From Adineta ricciae (lineage: Eukaryota; Rotifera; Eurotatoria; Adinetida; Adinetidae), in assembly GCA_905250025.1 (NCBI GenBank), contig CAJNOJ010000169.1, positions 124,001-188,000 on the forward strand: 64,000 nt of DNA, written 5' to 3'. The notes below the pieces were generated by a model. The model was not told the origin of the DNA. It did no database searches and saw nothing but the letters and a program-made list of their open reading frames with translations. Positions 47,927 through 57,544 of this stretch are shown here, piece by piece (the stretch's first letter is position 1; the number at the start of each line of letters is the position of its first letter). The position numbers were made by a program, and so were the translations under genes.

Positions 47927-48675
47927 TTATTTTTTGCCGATGACACTGCAATTCAATTCGTCAGTATTATCACCACAATGATTGTGCTTATTGCATGCCA
48001 GCGATTTCGAAATACAGTTTTTGTTTTTGCAGAGAAAAACGTTAAGACTTTGAGGACATCCGGGAATGGCTAGAAAAGCAAAGAAAAACAGGTCGATTGA
48101 TGAATGAAACCTTATCACAGATGCTTTACTAGTGAAATGAAGGGCAATGGCAACTTGAAAACTGGCTGTTTTTGTTGTTTTACCAGTTTTGAACGTAAAC
48201 GTTGCAAGTGTATTCGCGGTCTAAAACATTATATTGAACTTAATAATCGTTCATACTGAATATCATACGGTGAATGTAAACGTTGCAGGTGCACCACACT
48301 GTTGTTTGATATCTTTATTGAGCAATGTCGAACCATCAAGAATCTGCAATGTATCACCTGGGCAATCAGCAATATTCATTTGTTCAACGACAATAACCAA
48401 TCGTTGTGTTGGCTGAGCTGTACGAAATTTGATCGAACAGCTGAAATTTGGTTGAAACTTATTGATATTGGACAATTGAAATGTTAAACCAGGCTTTATA
48501 TTACCATCGAGAACAATGGCATCACTACCGCAGATTTTATCCATCAGAACTACATTTGTCATAGAGAAAAGAGAAAGTTTTCCAAAGAAGTAGTCTCACT
48601 TTTATCAGCAGCGTTTAGAATGTTGATGTTAACGAATAAGAGCAGTGCGACGAAATTTGAAAACATATTCATCAT
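47927..48675 (-). CDS. Small secreted CUB-LDLa protein
   Basis: Predicted secreted or cell-surface binding protein of about 170 aa. Start at 48675 (two adjacent ATGs) gives a signal peptide, MMNMFSNFVALLLFVNINIL, with likely cleavage after NAA. A short intron leads to KICGSDAIVLDG. The CUB domain follows (about 48120-48550: GLTFQLSNINKF, FSCSIKFRT, LVIVVEQMNIADCPGDTLQI, then a last beta-strand VAIALHFTSKASVI in its own exon). Last is an LDL-receptor class A module with six Cys and the calcium box (about 47945-48075: CPQSLNVFLCKNKNCISKS, CGDNTDELNC). The stop codon is at 47929-47927 and the protein ends just after the module. A TATATAAG box lies about 60 bp upstream (minus strand). Function unknown; CUB and LDLa modules usually bind ligands with calcium. 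Confidence 0.78.
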
Positions 48676-48735
48676 TACTTTTCAAAACTTTGTTTTTGTG
48701 AAGAAATACTAATGCGATCTTTACTTCGTATTTCA

Positions 48736-48743
48736 CTTATATA
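48736..48743 (-). promoter_or_regulatory. TATA-like box of the CUB-LDLa gene
   Basis: TATATAAG on the minus strand, about 60 bases before the start codon at 48675, a plausible distance for a core promoter with a short leader. Confidence 0.5.
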
Positions 48744-49017
48744 TACTAGGCACTAGCTTAAGATCGATTCTTTTTGCTCTCGAAACAAAAAATATGATAT
48801 TTTGATCAAATCAAGCTTTTTAGATAAGGCCGTCGAGTGAAATGCGATCTATGAAAACTAATGACGAAGTGGATCAAAAATAGTATATCCAGATTAGACA
48901 AGACAGTATTTTGTTTGCAGAATTGAATGATTTATTACGAAAATATTTGCATACACTCTATTCGACAAGAACAAAACGAAACTCAATAAATAAAAACTCC
49001 TCGAGCTGGAAAAATGT

Positions 49018-49386
49018 CTATACAACATACACTTTCATATCCGCATCGAGGTATTGCCGTTGTTTGTTGTGTTTCATTGCTCTTGATGAATATAGTAAAT
49101 ATTTCAATTCAATACGTTTGATAATCGTTGATGGATGAATGTGACTTCGTCGATGATGATGTATCCGAGTTTGTTTTTCGTAGGTTACTGTCGGCGACTT
49201 TTGATTCGATGTAATTGCTGAAATTGATAATTCGAATTGTTTATAGGATATATTTGACATTGATAAAGTTGAAGATAATGGCTGACAATTCGACGATTTG
49301 CTCATTCGTTTAGGTGTTGATGTTAATGGGATATGAATTTGAAATGAATCAAGACTTGGAAGTAATGAAGATCCGTCGTTTGTCAT
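49018..49386 (-). CDS. Orphan basic protein, 122 aa, single exon
   Basis: Not recognised. The open frame begins MTNDGSSLLPSLDSFQIHIP and is Ser/Thr-rich, with a TSTPKR motif near residue 22 and a His/Arg cluster near residue 75 (HHHRRSHIHP). No signal peptide or membrane segment. A TATAAATA box lies at 49435-49442 on the same strand, about 50 bases before the ATG, which supports a real short gene. The neighbour at 49957-50187 shares its composition and the TSTPK motif. Could be a disordered nuclear or phosphorylated protein; function unknown. Confidence 0.5.
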   Translation of the reverse strand: MTNDGSSLLPSLDSFQIHIPLTSTPKRMSKSSNCQPLSSTLSMSNISYKQFELSISAITSNQKSPTVTYEKQTRIHHHRRSHIHPSTIIKRIELKYLLYSSRAMKHNKQRQYLDADMKVYVV

Positions 49387-49434
49387 TTTGTTGTTTAATG
49401 TTATGATAATGTATTGAAAAGAGAAGCGAGTGTA

Positions 49435-49442
49435 TATTTATA
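49435..49442 (-). promoter_or_regulatory. TATA-like box of the 122 aa orphan gene
   Basis: TATAAATA on the minus strand about 50 bases upstream of the ATG at 49386. Confidence 0.45.
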
Positions 49443-49956
49443 AAGAGAACAAAAACAATGCTCATATTGTCTATGTGAACACTAATTGGAGAGAAGAAAG
49501 AAAGAGCAAATTGACTTCCTTATCGAGTAAACATTCACAAGTAATTGTTAAACGGTGGCAGATAGGATAAAAATGAAAATAAAACAAATACAGGAATTAA
49601 TTATGGAATTGAACTCAACTGAAAGTACTTGAATGATTTTCTCATCTCTTTGAACACGACTTTCATTCAAAGAATTGAATTATTTTATTGAAAATCTACT
49701 AAAGATAAACTTTCATCCTGGTTTTATGATGCCATATTTGAATGAAAGGTGTGAATTGTAAAGCAAAACAAGGACACGTGCCGTATCCGATACGTTCAAA
49801 TAAAGACAAAACATTGAGCAGACAGCAATTAATTATACGGTATATATAAAGGTGCTAATAAGCGTGAAGACAAATTTTCATTTGAGAGAAATTTATTTAA
49901 GGAGATCTGTTCTAAAATACAATCGAACAAAAATAAAAAAAAGAATTATTGAGTTT
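49443..49956. other. Spacer between two orphan small genes
   Basis: About 510 bp, AT-rich. A plus-oriented TATATAAA box lies at about 49843-49850 with no plus-strand gene after it. Otherwise nothing seen. Confidence 0.4.
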
Positions 49957-50187
49957 CTAAATGTCCCATGATTGTTTATGGTGTTGTCGATGATGACGAT
50001 GATGATGCGATTCGGTTTTGGGTCGGTAGAGAAGTGAATCGAGTTTGATCATTGGTCGACATAATTTGTCACCGACAATATCTGGTTGATAATTATCTTT
50101 GATAAGATTAGAGAAAGTCTTGGGTGTTGATGAGCGAGGTAATGGCGTTAAAGTTCGTTTTTTCGGTGTGCTTGTTTGAAATAACAT
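49957..50187 (-). CDS. Orphan basic His-rich protein, 76 aa, single exon
   Basis: Not recognised. Begins MLFQTSTPKKRTLTPLPRSS, with several Thr/Ser-Pro sites (TSTPKK, TLTPLP, SSTPKT) that look like proline-directed kinase targets. A middle segment (DNYQPDIVGDKLCRPMIKLD) looks more ordered. It ends with a His-rich tail (HHHRHHRQHHKQ). Composition and the TSTPK motif match the neighbouring 122 aa orphan, so they may be a tandem pair. No recognised domain. Confidence 0.45.
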   Translation of the reverse strand: MLFQTSTPKKRTLTPLPRSSTPKTFSNLIKDNYQPDIVGDKLCRPMIKLDSLLYRPKTESHHHRHHRQHHKQSWDI

Positions 50188-50851
50188 TTTGTCTTTTCTT
50201 GTATGAAGATATTCAAGTAATCAGTTTGCTAATCTTCCTGGAAATGACTTCTTTTTTCCTCTCGTTTATCAATATCAATGAAGGAGAAGAAAGAGAGAGA
50301 GAGAGAGAAAGGGGGAGAAAGTGATTACATACTTTTCGTTATCAACGGATAATTGAGTGAGAGAAAAAGAATATCTAATCGTTTTGATTCACATTTAAGT
50401 GATGACCATACATAGTGCAAGCTGCGTGCTGTTGGGAAATTTGTTCTACTAGTGAGCAGATTTTTTCTCATTCACTACTATCCGAATATTCTGATAAATA
50501 GATTGACAATCGCATAGATTTTGTTCTACGTTTGTCTTTTCGTCGAAAATTGATGTGATGCTGATTAGGCGTGAAACAAGCCTTTTCGCACACAGCTCCA
50601 TCCGGTGTATGAAATTGTGTCATAATCGAACAGAACGAGCAGCTGGATCAATCGATCTTGCATATCACTATGCAAGAATATATGTTCTTTATCAATGATG
50701 AACTAAAACGTATGACAATCAACTAATGAATATACACAGGTAGGAGATATGCGATAAGAGCAAATTACACACACACGTACAAATACATAAAATATAGAAA
50801 ACATAATGGATTTGTGACTAGATTTTGATAAAAGAAAACGTTTGGTTTTTC
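50188..50851. other. Spacer before the RGS gene 3' end
   Basis: About 660 bp. Includes a (GA)n run followed by G/A-rich sequence at 50290-50324. No gene seen. Confidence 0.5.
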
Positions 50852-53800
50852 TTAACGGGAACCGCCACCTAATAAGTGTCTTTCATTGATTCCGCTAATA
50901 CTGCTACTACCACCCATCGACGCAGTTTCCAATGGAGTTCGTACGACAATGGAAAGTCGGCCCGATTTTAATGACGGTGGCTAAAAAAAGAACAAGATTA
51001 GAATCGTTCTGTTTTGTCGTGAAAATGAAAATGTTTAAATATAAGTGATAGCTAGATAAAGATAAAGTAAATAATTGAAATAAGAAAAGCAGACAATAGG
51101 ACAAGAGGCAATAGGAAAACGATCAATTGTATGAAAAAAATCAAATCAAGCGGTAATTCATTATTCAAGCAAATGAATAGACTAGATATGTGTAATAATG
51201 AGAGAGATAATTAAAGGTTGAAGACATCATACAAACAAACATGGTTAGTTTATTATTTATGAAATGATTTTATTATGCGAAAATCAAATGATCTAGTGTA
51301 AGAATGTGCCAATAGGAAAGAAAAACAAGGTTGATGCAGGCAGAGTAAAATGAATGAAAGATAGAGAGTAAATGTGTATGTGTGTATGTATATATATATA
51401 TAAATATATGTGGATATAATCGTGAATAGTTTATTACTGATATCTGCGCGCAATGTATTTTTTTTACATTAATATTTTTTGGATAACTAAAAACAAAACA
51501 ACAACAACAACAAACAAAGAAGAAGAAGATGATGATGATGTTGAGAATGAATAGAAATAGAGAAAGGAGAGGGGGGGACTTTGAGATGATATTCACATGA
51601 CTATTACTACCATCAGTACAACCATTCTTTTAGTTTTGATATGGTTGTATGTATGTGTGTGCAGTCTTATGTATAGTTGTCAATAAAAGGCATGTGGAAA
51701 AACAACGTAGAGAATATGATTGGAATGCATTGAAGTTTTTTAGTTGGAAGAATGAGAATCAAATCAAATCTTTTTTCTCACGTCGAATTCATGACTTACC
51801 TTCTTCTTTCCACCTAAGAGTAATTCTTTATAAGCTTCGGATCGTAAGAATCGAGCGTATGTATCACGATTCATTAGGTTGAAAATGTGATCCTATGGAA
51901 ACATCAGACAGATCAATTTCAACGAAAATCTTCATAAGATTTAAAAACAAACCTGAGCTTCGTCGAATGTGTAACGGCTAGGAGAATGTGTCATATTATT
52001 TTTCGTTAGATTCATCACACGTTGATCAATATTAATCGAATAATAAGCACCTTAAGACGAAATTAAACTCCGTTCATGCAAAAGATTTCAATCTACCTGG
52101 GGAGAGAAATTCGTTATAAATTTCATGCACTCGATTATGAACATCTTGCTGTGGTGTATGACATCGAAGCTGGATACAGGCTTCATAGAATCTTAAATTT
52201 TCACTGGAATATTCTTTGTCAAGAAATCTCCAGAAATGATCGCGACCGATTGGATCTTTCAGTAATTCGTTGATTGAGAATCCCCATCGTTTAACACGCC
52301 GTGACGAAATCTCTTTGGCATTGCCCATCTTTTCCAATTCCCACAAGTCAGTTGAATCAGTTATCCCTACAATAGAAATTGATTTTCTGTAAATGAAACT
52401 TTTCAGTGTACGTAATGATTGACGTAACTCAAAGATCATGTTACGTGAGTCTGATCGCATTTCTGACGTACTCAAACGAGAAATGTTTTCTTTTTTGATA
52501 AGAAAAAGTCAGGAGAATTTTAATTATAAGGTTATAAAAATATATTCGTTTTATCAACGAATAAGAGATGAAAAAGGAGTACTTACAAGGATTGGATGGC
52601 TCGCAAGGTGTTAGGAATGGGTCGAATTCTGCATACTGTTCGAAATAAGACACGTAACTTTCGCAGACTTTCGACGTTTTCAAACATCTTCGATCCAGGC
52701 GATGTTTGAGGAATTCGATTTCCTGACACAGCTGGTCAATCAGTGCAGTTTCATCGCACTCACGCAGCATTCCTATTCGATTCAATGACGAGTGTGAGTC
52801 TTGATTTGGTGATGTAGGTCCTGCCGACAATAGTCCGACAGTCATTGTCATAAGGTTCTTGTTGGCAGCTAATGCTAAGGCTGATGCAGTTCCAGTGTTT
52901 GATGCAGATGTCGACGACGTTTTCCTTAGATTACTTGATAATGCATGTGATGAGAGAATCGGTGCTTTACGTCGCATTAATTTCTTGATATCTTGCTCGC
53001 TCATGTTGAAACAACCAGGTGCAGGACGATAAACATCCCAAAAAGCTCGTTCTTGCGAATCGAGAACATTTCGTTCGACTTTATCACGTTTTTTATCCAC
53101 TCTAATCACAGGCATGTCGTAGAGAGTATTCAGTACACGGAAAACAATCTCCTACTTGATTTGTGCTTCAGCTTGCATGTAAATAAATTCCCATTTTCTA
53201 GCAAAAAGCTTCTGTAATCGAGCCAAGTTTTCCGCTTCGTAATCAGCTAATTCCAAGCGAGTCTTATTTTGCATTGTTCGTTTACACAAATAAACAGCTA
53301 AGAAAAAGAAAGAACAGCGATGTGTAGTAGAGTTAATCAGGTGAGAAACGAGAGCGAAACAGAAAAAAAGAGAAAATGAGTTAATAGTGAATGTTAGGGA
53401 TTAGTCTTAGCAGCAAAATATTCTACCTCGTTTCAATTAATTCAGTCGTTTCTAATTATGCAGACAAAGAAATGATAGGTAAGAAAATCAACAGTTATTA
53501 AAAAAAACAACGATTATTACCGTAATCAATGTTATCGGGTTCGCCGTGATTCGATGGCCAAAAGTATGGTGTCTAAAAAAGAACATATTGGCTTATCTTC
53601 TCATCTGAGAACGTCGGATGTACCTGAAAACGGTAGAATGTTCCATCATTTTTTATCGTCAAAACATGATCCTCGATGGGTAAAATCTATGACGGAGAAA
53701 GATGAGTTTTAATTTGGGAAAAAAGTCGATAAGAGCCTTACATAACCATAAGATGACATCAGATTAGCGAGATGAAGTGCTTCAGCTAAAATGGTAATTC

Positions 53801-54315
53801 TAGGTTGTTTTTCTTCCCTGGCAAATTGTCGATACGTTCATACCTGTATCATCAACATCGAGTGTTTTTAAAATCCATTGAATTAAATCACCACCGGTGA
53901 ATACACTCGGAATCTTCGACATAAAACTTTTAACAGATTTTATTGGCAGACCAGAATTTTCGTCTTGCATTGTTTCGAGCAATGCTTCAATCTGCACAAA
54001 AACAAACAACGACTTTTGTTGGACAGAACAAACGAGTGATGATTTTACCTTTTTATACGTGAATAAATTTGGAATTTCATATTCACGATTGATTCCTTCA
54101 ATGAGACCCGTACTTGAATTTAACAGAAAATCATTTTGAGTATAGCCACTTCCACCTAATGTTCCACCTGAATCATCCAACATGATATGATCATCGGGAT
54201 CATGTTGAGTGAGTGAAAGTTTGCCTTTCGATGCATCCATGCGAACCATTTCTAAAGGTGAATGTTCGCCAATCGAATCGTCGTCAGTAAAAGACGCGCG
54301 AGTGATAGCGGCCAT
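50852..54315 (-). CDS. RGS7-like: R7-type regulator of G-protein signalling (DEP-GGL-RGS)
   Basis: GTPase-activating protein for G-alpha-i/o, obligately paired with G-beta-5. Start at 54315 ([18 protein letters not shown]), with an N-terminal extension before the DEP domain (about 53700-54060: [48 protein letters not shown]). Next is the R7-homology helical part ([20 protein letters not shown], then [15 protein letters not shown]). An Ala/Ser-rich insert precedes the GGL domain (about 52580-52760: [20 protein letters not shown]). The RGS domain covers about 51790-52340 ([54 protein letters not shown]). A Gly/Ser tail ends at the stop codon 50854-50852. The intron within 51000-51800 is long and carries microsatellites. 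C. elegans EGL-10/EAT-16 belong to the same group. Confidence 0.93.
51366..51545. repeat. Microsatellite cluster in an RGS intron
   Basis: (TG)n/(TA)n at about 51370-51402, (ACA)n at about 51495-51515 and (GAA)n-(GAT)n at about 51518-51540, all within one RGS intron. Confidence 0.75.
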
Positions 54316-54607
54316 TCAGTGATAACCAGTGGCAAGCACGAGCATCACATTATCTAGAATAGAGAAGAAGAAACTGACAAAATCTGCTGATAGGAAAATG
54401 TTGAAAGCAGGAGTAATGTAAATATTCATGACACTAACAAGAAGAGAAAAAGAACTATAACAAGAACAACAGTTAACATCGATCAAAGAGAAAACTGAAG
54501 GATACAAAGTTCGTCCGTTCGTTCATTTTGCTTAGTGAATTGATATTGTTACTACAATCTGACTCGCTCGATATTTCATTCTTTTTAAGTTGATGTGTTC
54601 TTGTGCT
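54316..54607. other. Spacer RGS / TMEM33
   Basis: About 290 bp between two minus-strand genes; holds the RGS promoter and the TMEM33 3' UTR. Nothing else seen. Confidence 0.5.
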
Positions 54608-55438
54608 CTAATTTACCACTGGTGCTAAACGATTGACGAAAGCTATTGCATTATAACAAAGTCGAGCGATGAATGGTGGGCAATTGGGCCGACTGCATAG
54701 ATGCTCAACAGTTTGACGAAGTTCATAAAATAATGTGCGCGTGTATGGATTGCGATGTGATGCGTAGCGTAATGTTAAAAATCGATAATACATAAAGATC
54801 AATAGGAAATTTGAACGTGCAACAAAAATCGAGAGAATCAATAATGGCATAAGAATAATTTCATTTAATGCAACAAAACGAAGTAAATTGGCATGATTTT
54901 CTGTTATGCGATCAAGTTTAGGCTTAATGAATGGATAACTTGTTAAAATTTGTGCTAAAAATGAACATGAATGTAAGACAGCGTATGTTGAAATAGGTAT
55001 GAGCACGATTGTCATCGCTGAGCCACTCAGAAATAGAAATGAATACATTAAATAATGTGCACTATCTTCACGGATTACATTAGCAAAGAATTCACGCGAT
55101 AATTGAAATCCTGGAATTCGTTGTCGTAAGCGTAAGGCTGATGTGACAGCCGAGGCAAGCAACGCTTTCGTATAGTAAACATTTGCGTCCGCACTTGTAC
55201 GAGCAAATGGTAAGATATACATTAATGTAAAGAATATTGTTGCTAAACGCGATAATAGTAAGACTGCATCCGTTTTTCGTTCTAATAAAACATTGATCAA
55301 CGATGGAGATGACGGTGTTGAACGTGGAGGAGTTTGAGTTGTACTTCTCGGAGGTGGAGAAGTTGAATTAGATGTACTATCATTATTAGAATTTGCATTT
55401 GATGATGCATTGGATGTAACGTCTTCAACAAGAACCAT
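54608..55438 (-). CDS. TMEM33: TMEM33 / Pom33 family ER membrane protein
   Basis: Multi-pass ER and nuclear-envelope protein of the TMEM33/Pom33/Kr-h2 family, which shapes ER tubules with reticulons and takes part in the unfolded protein response. Single exon, 276 aa (human 247). After a Ser/Asn/Thr-rich N-terminus of about 50 residues comes the conserved core: DAVLLLSRLATIFFTLMYIL (TM1), ALLASAVTSALRLRQRIPGF, EDSAHYLMYSFLFLSGSAMT (TM2), LIPISTYAVLHSCSFL (TM3), LLRFVALNEIILMPLLILSI (TM4), the signature YYRFLTLRYASHRNPYTRTL, and the conserved end IAFVNRLAPVVN. Expression and regulation cannot be read from the sequence. Confidence 0.95.
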   Translation of the reverse strand: MVLVEDVTSNASSNANSNNDSTSNSTSPPPRSTTQTPPRSTPSSPSLINVLLERKTDAVLLLSRLATIFFTLMYILPFARTSADANVYYTKALLASAVTSALRLRQRIPGFQLSREFFANVIREDSAHYLMYSFLFLSGSAMTIVLIPISTYAVLHSCSFLAQILTSYPFIKPKLDRITENHANLLRFVALNEIILMPLLILSIFVARSNFLLIFMYYRFLTLRYASHRNPYTRTLFYELRQTVEHLCSRPNCPPFIARLCYNAIAFVNRLAPVVN

Positions 55439-55818
55439 ATTTGTTTATTATTATTCGATATGAATGTGTACTTTCTATTCAGATCTTGAGTAGTGAATAT
55501 TGGAGAGATGTTTCTGACGAGTCAACCATTTGACAGCACCAAAACCTCCGTCAAGGAAATGTGTTTATATATAGTAACATGAGAAATATATGCTCGAAAA
55601 GCAATGACATTGGAAAAATTAAGTTAATGTTTCGTTTTATTTGACTGATATCCCTCGATTCTTTCGTCAATTCCAGATTATCTTTTTTTAAAATCAATTA
55701 GCACTACTAGCGCCAATTGATTCTCATTGGTCGGTTTGATCTAGTAAACGAAACCGATCTATAGAGAATCTTGTCTTGTATACTATAATGTTATTTTTCT
55801 CTTTACATTTAACAATCA
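55439..55818. promoter_or_regulatory. Divergent spacer TMEM33 / zinc-finger gene
   Basis: 380 bp between divergent start codons, so both promoters should lie here. A TATATATA-like stretch sits near 55567. No coding sequence seen. Confidence 0.45.
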
Positions 55819-57392
55819 ATGAAGCAAATCGATCCTAAATCTCATCTATGTTCGATATGTAATAAATCATTTGCAAGACCAAGTAAACTTCAATATCACA
55901 TCGCTTTTCATCATGAGAAAAAGGTAACGGAGATAACTATTTGAAAGACAATCACAAAATGATCTCTTTTTGTCGAGTAGTTCTCGTTCGAATGTTCTGA
56001 ATGTGGTAAACCATATTCCAATCAAGATCATGTGAATCGTCATTATCGTAATGTTCATCAAAAAGAAAATACGAGAAGAAAGAAGTATGTCATTCTACTT
56101 TGTAATATCTTTGTATAGTTCTTATTAACGATTCAGATTTACTTGTGCTGTCAATGATTGCGCGAAAGTGTTTGCTAATAAACAGAACCTTGATAGACAT
56201 GTTAGAATCGCCCATGCAACAACCAAATCGAAGCCTGTTCGAGTAAAGAAAAAAGGCGATTTATGCGAAAAACCAATCACATTCGTTTTTCTAGTGTTTT
56301 TACTGTTCGGAATTTGTTGAATCATTAGAATCACATTTAATCGCAGAACATAATTCAATATCTCCAGATAAATTCAAGTACGTACTTCATATTACAAAGA
56401 TCTCCATTCGTAACTTGCCAATGATTTAGATGTATAGACTGCTCGAAGATCTTCCTATCGATAAAGCGTTTGATGCATCATCGAATTATTCATACAGGTA
56501 TGATGCATGATTGGAAAGGATAGTGCAGCAAAGAAACCTGTTGCTATTTTCTAATTTGATTTAGATCATCCATTGGCCTTTGCGCGTTTTATACGGTTAG
56601 TAGAGGGTCGGGTGACCACCTTTGAAGACCGTCAATGGATGAATGTGATACTGACATTATAAGACACATTTATCTAATATTTAGATGAACGTCGTGAACT
56701 CGATGTTCAATGGACAATGAATCGATTATTGGATGGTGTCGAGCGGATGCAAAGTAAGCCAAAGGTGATTTTTTGTTGTTGATTGAAATGATGTTTTACT
56801 GTAGTATTCCAATGTGATCTATGTCAGCGAATGTTTCGTTCATTATTTCAACTGGATCAACATCGTCATAGCAAAATTCATCAAGAACAGTTCACTTGTC
56901 AGTATGACAATTGTAGACGAACATTTTCCTATATGAGGAATCTTCAGCATCACATCAGGTAGATATTTTCACGGAAGAGATGGAAAAAAAGAAACTTTCG
57001 ATTTCTTTTCAAGAACTCATCATGAGAATCTCTCGCGTTTACCCTGTCCAATGAAATCTTGTTCAAAGACATTTACTTGCCAAGCATCGATCTGTCGACA
57101 TCTAAGTCGATGTCATTCATCCGATGATGTTCTCGAACAAATCAATGCGAAACAAAAACAATCTACTTCTCGACAACAAGAAATTCGACGATTTTTAAGC
57201 GGTTTTAATGATCGAAAACTGAAGCAAGAGAATGAAATTTGCCAACAAACGAAACATTTGTTAAATCTTTTATTAACCGAGGATAATCTCGTACAAACGC
57301 CAGATGATCGTATGGAGTTTTCATCGAATGAGAAATCATTTGATCCGAATTTGTTACAGGCTTATAATGAGATCGGACTTGTTGAATTGTGA
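55819..57392 (+). CDS. C2H2 zinc-finger protein, possibly TFIIIA-like
   Basis: Starts MKQIDPKSHLCSICNKSF and is broken by several short introns. At least eight C2H2 fingers are visible: CSICNKSFARPSKLQYH; FECSECGKPYSNQDHVNRH; FTCAVNDCAKVFANKQNLDR; CFYCSEFVESLESHLIAEH (short spacing); FKCIDCSKIFLSIKRLMHH; then, after a finger-free linker of about 40 residues, FQCDLCQRMFRSLFQLDQH; FTCQYDNCRRTFSYMRNLQH; and LPCPMKSCSKTFTCQASICR. A charged C-terminal tail of about 90 residues (RRFLSGFNDRK) follows. The CX4C fingers and RRFLSGF after the last one recall TFIIIA, the 5S rRNA gene factor, but similarity is weak and another multi-finger regulator is possible. The intron around 56612-56680 is hard to place; a GTCGGG donor preserves the frame. 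Confidence 0.75.
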
Positions 57393-57544
57393 TAATTTAA
57401 TTGTTTGTTTGTTTGTTTTTTGTTATTTCGTTTTCGTTGCAATCGGTGATTTTACGATTAAAATTTTCTTCTAACGTTTTTATAGATATAAAGAAATACA
57501 TATCAGTTTTTAAAAAGAAGAGCAACTACATTGCTGGAGAAACG

